In this document: piece by piece, positions 1 to 5,032 of the stretch
Numbering within the stretch: the stretch's first letter is position 1
How the letters are laid out: each line of letters begins with the position of its first letter
Origin: Bacteroidales bacterium
GTDB lineage: Bacteria > Bacteroidota > Bacteroidia > Bacteroidales > VadinHA17
Assembly: GCA_027451265.1 (NCBI GenBank)
Contig: DAIDJT010000197.1
Coordinates: 1-5,032 of the forward strand
Reading direction: 5' to 3'
Length of the DNA: 5,032 nt
The notes under the pieces: generated by a model
The model's input: only the letters and a program-made list of their open reading frames with translations
What the model was told of the DNA's origin: nothing
Databases searched by the model: none
Translations under genes and position numbers: made by a program

Positions 1-326
1 TGTTCCGCAGTGAGTCAATCAGCGTGCCGGTACTGGGTCTTGTTGAAAACATGTCATATTTTGAGGCTCCCGAGCTTCCCGGCAGGAGATATTACCTCTT
101 CGGCAAGGAGGGCGGCAGCAGGCTTGCCGCCGAGAGCGGCACTGAGCTGCTGGGGCAGATACCCATCGTGGAGAGCATCTGTGACGGAGGTGATGCGGGC
201 AGGCCTGTGGCGCTGGGCGACAGCCTCACCGGCACTGCCTTCATGAACCTCGCGGAGACGGTGGTGAGGCAGGTGGAGCTGCGCAACGCAGAGATGGCCC
301 CGACGAAGAAGGTTGAGATTAAGTGA
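1..326 (+). CDS. mrp: Mrp/ApbC-family P-loop ATPase, iron-sulfur cluster carrier (3' end only)
   Basis: This is the C-terminal part (about 108 residues) of an Mrp/NBP35-type ATPase; the Walker A region and the start lie upstream of the window. Reading begins at base 3 and continues in frame to a TGA at 324-326. Visible family signatures are VPVLGLVENMSYF (from base 24), the YYLFGKEGG stretch, LLGQIPIVESICDGGDAGRPVAL and a terminal PTKKVEIK tail. The family binds and transfers Fe-S clusters in the cytosol as an ATP-dependent dimer. In E. coli-like Mrp the segment after ENMS holds a CxxC pair that bridges a cluster between subunits; here that place reads EAPELPGRRYY with no cysteine, which as I recall is normal for Bacteroidota Mrp. 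The only cysteine seen in the fragment is in ESICDGG. The next gene starts 104 bases later and looks functionally unrelated. Family identity is secure; the exact cluster role is inferred. Confidence 0.93.
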   Translation, partial: FRSESISVPVLGLVENMSYFEAPELPGRRYYLFGKEGGSRLAAESGTELLGQIPIVESICDGGDAGRPVALGDSLTGTAFMNLAETVVRQVELRNAEMAPTKKVEIK

Positions 327-334
327 GCCTGCTG

Positions 335-375
335 CCGCCCTCAGGCGGAAAGTCCCCTGTTTCCTCCCTCTTTTT
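335..375 (+). terminator. Weak terminator candidate after mrp
   Basis: A hairpin with a 5-bp perfect GC stem (CCGCC at 335-339, GGCGG at 344-348) and a 4-base loop CTCA begins 8 bases after the mrp stop. The nearest T-run (five T at 371-375, in a pyrimidine-rich stretch) is 22 bases beyond the stem, too far for a textbook intrinsic terminator. It may only slow transcription or protect the 3' end. It fits the idea that mrp and the T9SS genes are separate transcription units, but support is weak. Confidence 0.25.
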
Positions 376-381
376 CTTACC

Positions 382-413
382 TTTGGATACTATCGGGAGG
401 CCTCTTAAGTTAT
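382..413 (+). promoter_or_regulatory. Candidate Bacteroidota promoter for porW/sprE
   Basis: TTTG at 382-385 matches the -33 element of the Bacteroidota housekeeping sigma factor. After a 20-base spacer, TAAGTTAT at 406-413 matches TAnnTTTG at four of its six fixed positions. Spacing is in the accepted range of about 19-21 bases. The predicted transcription start falls near 418-422, leaving a leader of only about ten A/T-rich bases before the TTG start at 431. This is pattern matching only; the -7 element is imperfect. Confidence 0.4.
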
Positions 414-430
414 AAGAGTATAAAGCATAT

Positions 431-3091
431 TTGTTGAGATTACGGCATAGGGAATACACTGCAGCGGTGATACTCGTTGTCACCCTGGTTCTTGCCGGGT
501 GTTCTGCTGAAAAGAACACCGGAGCGAGCCGTTTTTACAATTCACTGATCTCAAAATACAATATCTGGTTTAACGGCAATGAGGCCTACAAGGCCGGAGT
601 GAAGAAGGTAAGGGAGTCGCACCGCGATGACTACAGTGACCTGCTTCCCGTTTTTGAATATACGGCGGCAGAGTCTGCCCGGGCTGCTTCATCTGATATG
701 GAACGTGCCATTCAGAAAGCCTCCAAGGTTATTGCCCTGCACTCCATCACGGCAAGACCGGAGGAGAAAAGCCGCAGGAACACAAGTGCGAAGAACGAAG
801 AGTTTTACAACAGACGCGAGTTCAATGAATGGGTAGATGATTCCTACCTGCTTATGGGCAAGGCCCAGTTCTACCAGAAGAACTTCATGGCGGCCCGCTC
901 CTCTCTTTCATTTGCAATAAGCATATCCACCGACCGTGACCTAATCACCGAAGCCGGGATTTGGATAGTGCGCATCCAGACTGAAGAAGGTAATTACGCT
1001 GAGGCATTGCGCCTGCTGCAGGAAAACGCCAATCCCGGGAGCCTGTCGCGTCCCCTCAGGGCCATGTATTATGCCACGCAGGCTGACATAGCACTCCGTC
1101 AGAAGAGGTACGGCGAGGCCCTGGAGCCTCTGACTGCAGCCACTGAGTTTGCCGGCAACAACCATACGAAAGTGCGGCTGACCTATCTCCTGGCCCAGGT
1201 ATGCAAAGCCGCCGGTGACAATGACCTCTCAACACGCTACTTCAGCCAGGTCATGAAAATGAATCCTCCCTATGACCTTGAGTTCAATGCCGGCATCAAC
1301 CTTGTCGGAGTGACGGACATCTCGCACAGCGATGCAGGTGACCTCAGGAAATCACTTCAGAAGATGCTGCGCGATTCGAGGAACAAGGACTATCTTGACC
1401 AGATCTACTTTGCCCTGGGCGAGCTCGAACAACGCAGGGGCAACACCGACGAAGCACTGAAGCTCTGGTCACAGGCAGCAGCCAGCAGTACCGTTAACAC
1501 CCGCCAGAAAGCACGGTCATACCTTGCCATTGCCGATAACTATTACCGGCGGCCTGATTACCTGAAGTCATGGCTGTACTATGACAGTGCTTCCTACATG
1601 ATTGACAACCGTTTCCCCGGTTATGACCTTATCAGCCGGAGAACATCCGACCTGGGTGAATATGCCGGATTCCATACGGTGGTTATCACCGAAGACAGCC
1701 TGAGAAGGGTGGCGGCCATGAACATATCGGAACGTGACGCGCTGATAGCCGGCGTGATCAGGAAACTGGAGAAGGAGATGACCAGCCAGCGGACCGGCGA
1801 CGGCAGTGACAGGTACAATATGGGGCAGTATTATGAGAACGAACAACGCTACCGTGGTGCCATTTCAGCCGAGGGAGGATGGTATTTCTACAACCAGGCC
1901 GCGCTTACCTTCGGACGTACTGAATTCAGGCGCCGGTGGGGTGACAGGAGGCTGGAGGATAACTGGAGAAGGGCAAACAAAACCCGCTCGGTCTTCGCCC
2001 CCGGCACACAGAATGAAGCTGATGCTCAAAAGGAAAATGGTGACAGCGCAGGCGTTGCACCGGAGCGTACAAAGGAATATTACATCCGCAACCTGCCATT
2101 GACAGACTCGCTGGTTAAGCTCTCGGTGCAAAGGAGCGCGGAGGCATTGCTTGGCGAAGGCAAAGTGCTGGCATCAAGGATAAATGATACCCTCTCTGCT
2201 GCAAAATCACTTGAGGCAGCCGCCACTACAGGCACCGATGACAACATAAGGGCGGAAGCACTTTACGAACTCTGCAGGCTCCTGGGCAAAAGCGACCCTG
2301 CAAGGGCTGAGCGTCGCAGGGCCGAACTGCTGGCATCATACCCCGGGACAGAATATGCACTTATTCTCTCCGACCCTGACTACGCTAACAGGCAAAGGGA
2401 GATGGCTGCCAGGGCCACCCGAAGCTATGAGGCTGCATACCAGGCCTTTGCCGAGGAGAGGTATAATGAAGCAATAAACCTCTGCACCGAAGCAGCAAAA
2501 CTTTACCAGGATGACGAGCTATTGCCAAAGTTTATGCTCCTCGATGCCATGGCCTCAGGAGCACTCGGGGGCGAACTGGCATACAAGGCAAAACTTGACT
2601 CGCTCGTGGCAAGGTTCCCCTCCACACCCGAAGGGAAAAGAGCCGTTGAGATCACCGACTTCCTGAGAAAGGAAAAACCGGAGATCAGGATAGCAGAGGA
2701 TACCCGCATCGCGGAAGAGATTTATATTGCAGACACGCTGCAGCCGCATTATGTTATGATCATTGCCTCCAATCCGCGTGCGAACGTGAACCAGATGGTG
2801 TTTGACATCATCAACTACAACCTTGACAATTACCCTGACCGGAGCTACCGCACCGAGGGAGCAGCCGTTGATGCCGGTTACCTGCTGATTACAGTCGGCC
2901 CGTTTGCAAAAACAGCTGAGGCAGCAGCGTGGTACAGGACCTTTAACCCGGAAAAGAATATCAGGGAGGCAGCCTCTGCAGGCCTGTCTGTGTATCTTAT
3001 CAGTCGTGATAACCTGCAAAAATTCCGGGAAGACAGGAATACCGACAGATATGCTATCTTTCACTCGAAAGCGTATTCCGGGCTTCGGTAA
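431..3091 (+). CDS. porW: Type IX secretion system TPR lipoprotein PorW/SprE
   Basis: PorW (Porphyromonas) / SprE (Flavobacterium) is a lipoprotein needed for type IX secretion and, in gliders, motility. It is thought to sit on the periplasmic side of the outer membrane and link core T9SS parts. This 886-residue protein has an Arg-rich N-region, a hydrophobic core at residues 11-22 and the lipobox LAGC with acylated Cys24. The next residues (SAEKN) are not the strongly acidic run of Bacteroidota surface lipoproteins, which fits a periplasmic position. Family landmarks are RFYNSLISKYNIWFNGNEAY (34-53), WVDDSYLLMGKAQFY (134-148) and WYFYNQAALTFGRTEFRRRWG to DNWRRANK (484-517). TPR-like helix pairs lie at about 135-280, 320-390 and 664-697. 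Residues 522-547 form a polar linker, and 772-862 resemble a SPOR fold. No ATG is available: the frame is open only from 416, and TTG at 431 or 434 is the first usable start giving a charged N-region; GTG at 467 would remove it. Length is close to SprE as I recall. Likely first gene of an operon with porX. Confidence 0.9.
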   Translation: MLRLRHREYTAAVILVVTLVLAGCSAEKNTGASRFYNSLISKYNIWFNGNEAYKAGVKKVRESHRDDYSDLLPVFEYTAAESARAASSDMERAIQKASKVIALHSITARPEEKSRRNTSAKNEEFYNRREFNEWVDDSYLLMGKAQFYQKNFMAARSSLSFAISISTDRDLITEAGIWIVRIQTEEGNYAEALRLLQENANPGSLSRPLRAMYYATQADIALRQKRYGEALEPLTAATEFAGNNHTKVRLTYLLAQVCKAAGDNDLSTRYFSQVMKMNPPYDLEFNAGINLVGVTDISHSDAGDLRKSLQKMLRDSRNKDYLDQIYFALGELEQRRGNTDEALKLWSQAAASSTVNTRQKARSYLAIADNYYRRPDYLKSWLYYDSASYMIDNRFPGYDLISRRTSDLGEYAGFHTVVITEDSLRRVAAMNISERDALIAGVIRKLEKEMTSQRTGDGSDRYNMGQYYENEQRYRGAISAEGGWYFYNQAALTFGRTEFRRRWGDRRLEDNWRRANKTRSVFAPGTQNEADAQKENGDSAGVAPERTKEYYIRNLPLTDSLVKLSVQRSAEALLGEGKVLASRINDTLSAAKSLEAAATTGTDDNIRAEALYELCRLLGKSDPARAERRRAELLASYPGTEYALILSDPDYANRQREMAARATRSYEAAYQAFAEERYNEAINLCTEAAKLYQDDELLPKFMLLDAMASGALGGELAYKAKLDSLVARFPSTPEGKRAVEITDFLRKEKPEIRIAEDTRIAEEIYIADTLQPHYVMIIASNPRANVNQMVFDIINYNLDNYPDRSYRTEGAAVDAGYLLITVGPFAKTAEAAAWYRTFNPEKNIREAASAGLSVYLISRDNLQKFREDRNTDRYAIFHSKAYSGLR

Positions 3092-3099
3092 AGTGAAAG
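3058..3099 (+). promoter_or_regulatory. Inverted repeat spanning the porW stop and porX ribosome-binding region
   Basis: CTTTCACT at 3058-3065 is perfectly complementary to AGTGAAAG at 3092-3099 (8 bp, extendable by one G-U pair at 3057/3100). Inside it, CGAAAGC (3066-3072) can pair with GCTTCG (3082-3087) if one A is bulged. The porW stop codon (3089-3091) lies just before the 3' arm, and that arm covers most of the AAAGG in front of porX. Folded RNA would hide the porX initiation region, and a ribosome finishing porW would open it. The base pairing is seen; the regulatory role is inferred. Confidence 0.35.
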
Positions 3100-3100
3100 G
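3096..3100 (+). promoter_or_regulatory. Weak Shine-Dalgarno-like site of porX
   Basis: AAAGG sits 6 bases before the ATG at 3107. It is a partial match to AGGAGG and the only recognisable ribosome-binding signal in front of any of the three starts visible here. It supports the ATG at 3107, which is also the start that gives the normal short N-terminus of a receiver domain. Confidence 0.4.
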
Positions 3101-3106
3101 CTGCAA

Positions 3107-4660
3107 ATGAGACAGATACGAATTCTCTGGGTCGATGATGAGATAGGGGTTCTCAGATCACATATCCTGTACCTGAATGAAAAGGGGTTTGAAACCGACA
3201 CCTGTCATTCCGGAAATGATGCAATTGTAATGGTCAGGGAAAAGGCCTATGACATCATTTTTCTCGATGAGCACATGCCCGGTCTGAGCGGCATTGAGAC
3301 ACTTCGCCGGATAAAGGGGATAAGACCATCCATTCCTGTGGTCATGATCACAAAGAGCGAGGAGGAGGATATCATGGATGCAGCCATCGGGTCACAGATA
3401 GCCGATTACCTCATCAAGCCCGTCAAGCCTCAGCAGATACTGCATACCCTCAAGCGGATACTGAATATCGAGGAGATTGTAACGAGGCAGACCACCACCG
3501 TCTTCCGGGAGGAATTCAGCTCAATTGCTGATATGATCTCATCGGCTTCCAGCGTTGAGCAGTGGAGTGAACTGTACCGCAGGCTGACCTTCTGGCAGGG
3601 CGAACTAATAAGGTCATCGGACACCGGCATGCGTGAAGTGCTCCGCATGCAGGAAGCCGATGCCAACAGGGCTTTTGCAAAATACATTTCAGGAAACTAC
3701 CTCAAGTGGATTTCCGCCGATACTTCTGACAGGCCTCTCATGTCGCCGGCCGTACTGGCAAAGAGGGTCTTCCCAATGATCAGCAAGGGTGCACCGCTCT
3801 TCTTCATCATCATTGACAACATGCGCCTTGACCAGTGGCAGACAATTGCGGGAGACCTGAGACAGGTGATGCGTACCGTGGATGATGAGCTCTACCTTAG
3901 TATACTACCCACCACAACCCAGTATTCGCGCAACGCCCTCTTTGCAGGGCTCATGCCGGCTGCCATCGAGGAGCTCATGCCTGAATACTGGATTGATGAT
4001 CATGAGGATGAAGGCAAGAACCTTAACGAAGAGAAGCTTCTTTCAAAGAACCTGCTCAGGTCAGGGATAAACTGCAGGTGGAGTTACCATAAGATAAGTT
4101 CAGACGCTGAGGGCAGAAGTGTCAATGACCGCATCTCGCAGCTCATGGCTAATGACCTGAACGTTCTGGTATACAACTTCGTGGATATGCTGAGCCATGC
4201 ACGCACTGAGATCAACCTCATCCGTGACCTGACCGCCGACGAAGCATCATGGCTCACCCTGACTCACTCGTGGTTCATCCACTCGCCGCTTATGGAGCTG
4301 CTCCGGTTTGTTTCCGCCCGCGGGGCGAGGGTGGTGATCACCACTGATCACGGATCAGTGAGGGTGCAAAAGCCGCTTAAGGTCGTGGGAGACAGGCAGA
4401 CGTCAGTGAACCTGCGTTACAAGACGGGAAGGAACCTTGACTACAACCCCAGGGAAGTGTTTGAAATCACCGCCCCCACAAAAGCAGGCCTCCCGATGGT
4501 CAACATCACTTCAAGGTACATCTTCGCATGCGCGAATGACTTCCTGGTGTACCCCAATAACTACAACAATGTTGTCTCCTACTACCGCGACTCTTTCCAG
4601 CACGGCGGAATCTCCCTCCAGGAAATGATGCTTCCGCTGGTCTCCCTTGAACCGGTCTGA
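3107..4660 (+). CDS. porX: PorX: response regulator with PglZ phosphodiesterase domain (T9SS regulator)
   Basis: PorX is a cytoplasmic two-component regulator that controls T9SS genes. In Porphyromonas it is paired with the kinase PorY and works through the sigma factor SigP, without a DNA-binding domain. The 517-residue protein has three parts. Residues 1-120 are a receiver domain with acidic pair Asp10/Asp11, phospho-acceptor Asp54 (FLDEHMPG), Thr82 (ITKSEEE) and Lys104 followed by Pro (YLIKPVKP). Residues about 121-205 are a helical linker including the QWSELYRRLTFWQGEL segment. Residues about 206-517 are a PglZ domain of the alkaline phosphatase fold. All expected metal and catalytic positions appear: Asp237 (IIIDNMR), Thr271 as likely nucleophile (LPTTTQYSRN), Asp360 and His364 (FVDMLSH), Asp414/His415 (TTDHGS) and His499 (FQHGG). 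The PglZ domain of PorX is reported to cleave cyclic and linear oligonucleotides, so this copy should be active. It lies 15 bases after porW and 17 before tsaE; porX followed by tsaE is, as I recall, a common Bacteroidota order. No truncation seen. Confidence 0.95.
   Translation: MRQIRILWVDDEIGVLRSHILYLNEKGFETDTCHSGNDAIVMVREKAYDIIFLDEHMPGLSGIETLRRIKGIRPSIPVVMITKSEEEDIMDAAIGSQIADYLIKPVKPQQILHTLKRILNIEEIVTRQTTTVFREEFSSIADMISSASSVEQWSELYRRLTFWQGELIRSSDTGMREVLRMQEADANRAFAKYISGNYLKWISADTSDRPLMSPAVLAKRVFPMISKGAPLFFIIIDNMRLDQWQTIAGDLRQVMRTVDDELYLSILPTTTQYSRNALFAGLMPAAIEELMPEYWIDDHEDEGKNLNEEKLLSKNLLRSGINCRWSYHKISSDAEGRSVNDRISQLMANDLNVLVYNFVDMLSHARTEINLIRDLTADEASWLTLTHSWFIHSPLMELLRFVSARGARVVITTDHGSVRVQKPLKVVGDRQTSVNLRYKTGRNLDYNPREVFEITAPTKAGLPMVNITSRYIFACANDFLVYPNNYNNVVSYYRDSFQHGGISLQEMMLPLVSLEPV
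4331..4360. repeat. Overlapping palindromes inside porX
   Basis: A perfect 14-bp palindrome, GTGGTGATCACCAC (4331-4344), overlaps by three bases a second inverted repeat: CACTGATC (4342-4349), a 3-base spacer ACG, then GATCAGTG (4353-4360). The region contains three GATC sites within 21 bases, two of them within TGATCA. It encodes VVITTDHGSV of PorX, which includes the metal ligands Asp414/His415, so protein conservation restricts what could vary. The symmetry is certain from the sequence; any function is unknown. Confidence 0.6.
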
Positions 4661-4665
4661 TTTGC

Positions 4666-4673
4666 TAATTTTG
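4666..4673 (+). promoter_or_regulatory. Perfect TAnnTTTG -7 element just upstream of tsaE
   Basis: TAATTTTG matches the Bacteroidota -7 consensus exactly and ends 4 bases before the tsaE ATG. A transcript from it would begin at or within a few bases of the start codon. The -33 element is poor: only a CTTG at 4646-4649 lies upstream, with a 16-base gap that is shorter than usual. It would give tsaE expression independent of porX. Confidence 0.5.
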
Positions 4674-4677
4674 CCGC

Positions 4678-5032
4678 ATGAAAATAGTCATTTCTGACAA
4701 GAGCCGACTTCGCGACGCGGCAAGGCAATTCCTGAAGGAGACGGCAGGGAAGCATATCTTTGCATTCTACGGCCAGATGGGGTCCGGGAAGACCACCTTC
4801 ATCAGGGCGCTATGCCAGGAGATGGGAGTGACAGACACCGTCACCAGCCCCACCTTTACACTGGTCAATGAATACAGAAGACCGGCCGGCACACCGGTAT
4901 ATCATTTTGATTTCTACAGGATAAAGAAGATAACGGAGGTGCTTGACTTCGGCATCGAGGAGTATTTTGACTCAGGGGCGCCCTGCCTGATGGAGTGGCC
5001 CGAACTGGTTGAACCGCTGCTGCCCGGGGAGA
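4678..5032 (+). CDS. tsaE: TsaE, ATPase of the tRNA threonylcarbamoyladenosine (t6A37) synthesis complex (5' part)
   Basis: TsaE works with TsaB and TsaD in the cytoplasm to place threonylcarbamoyl on A37 of ANN-decoding tRNAs; its ATP hydrolysis resets the TsaBD enzyme between turnovers. The first 118 residues are present, out of a usual length of about 140-160, and the frame is open to the window end. Motifs in order are the P-loop GQMGSGKTT (32-40, Lys38), switch-like TSPTFTLVNEY (56-66), HFDFYR (76-81) and MEWPE (105-109). These are the diagnostic set for TsaE (old name YjeE). The ATG at 4678 places the P-loop at the expected distance from the N-terminus. There is no Shine-Dalgarno sequence; the preceding bases hold a -7 promoter motif instead. 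The gene starts 17 bases after porX, so it can also be read from the upstream operon. Identification is firm, and the missing C-terminus is only due to the window edge. Confidence 0.95.
   Translation, partial: MKIVISDKSRLRDAARQFLKETAGKHIFAFYGQMGSGKTTFIRALCQEMGVTDTVTSPTFTLVNEYRRPAGTPVYHFDFYRIKKITEVLDFGIEEYFDSGAPCLMEWPELVEPLLPGE

Noticed and set aside
426..433. CATATTTG as a -7 promoter element of porW (five of six fixed bases)
   Set aside because: It overlaps the only plausible start codons and has no TTTG at the right distance upstream; a transcript from it would begin inside the signal-peptide codons.
467..502. GTG at 467 as an alternative start of PorW
   Set aside because: It would begin within the hydrophobic core and leave a signal peptide of about 11 residues with no positive charge, unlike lipoprotein signals.
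1865..2131. An 88-codon minus-strand frame with a hydrophobic stretch
   Set aside because: Antisense to the conserved DNWRRANK region and linker of PorW; no start signal or family match that I recognise.
2555..3106. A 183-codon open frame on the minus strand, antisense to the porW 3' half
   Set aside because: It lies fully opposite a well-supported coding region, shows no recognisable domain and has the irregular composition of a reverse-strand shadow.
3627..3650. GCATGCG and CGCATGC inverted repeat with a 10-base loop inside porX
   Set aside because: Only 7 bp, in the middle of coding sequence, built from a self-complementary GCATGC core; chance is a sufficient explanation.

Overview
The window is a compact, one-direction (+ strand) block of four genes from a member of the Bacteroidota. 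Three things point to that phylum: two components tied to the type IX secretion system (T9SS), which is confined to the phylum; a perfect TAnnTTTG (-7 type) promoter motif immediately before tsaE; and almost no Shine-Dalgarno signal at the gene starts. Base composition is roughly half GC by eye. I cannot assign an order or genus from this sequence.

Layout: (1) bases 1-326, the 3' end of an Mrp/ApbC-type P-loop ATPase (iron-sulfur cluster carrier family). (2) Bases 327-430, the only real intergenic gap, with a weak hairpin, a T-rich stretch and a plausible Bacteroidota promoter. (3) Bases 431-3091, an 886-residue TPR lipoprotein of the PorW/SprE family (T9SS accessory), apparently starting at a TTG codon. 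(4) Bases 3107-4660, PorX: a response-regulator receiver domain joined to a helical linker and a PglZ alkaline-phosphatase-fold domain. (5) Bases 4678-5032, the 5' part of tsaE, the ATPase of the tRNA t6A synthesis machinery, cut off by the window end.

Functional reading: porW/sprE and porX lie 15 bases apart and are probably co-transcribed, which puts a structural/assembly lipoprotein of T9SS next to the cytoplasmic regulator of T9SS genes. An 8-bp inverted repeat spans the porW stop codon and the porX ribosome-binding region, so the two genes could be translationally coupled. tsaE follows after 17 bases but carries its own -7 motif, positioned so that its transcript would be leaderless or nearly so. 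The mrp and tsaE genes are housekeeping functions flanking the T9SS pair.

I see no mobile element, CRISPR array, RNA gene, phage gene or obviously new gene system. The most interesting points are the PorW-PorX linkage, a SPOR-like pattern in the PorW C-terminus, the possible coupling hairpin, and a dense palindrome cluster over the codons of a PorX metal-binding motif.
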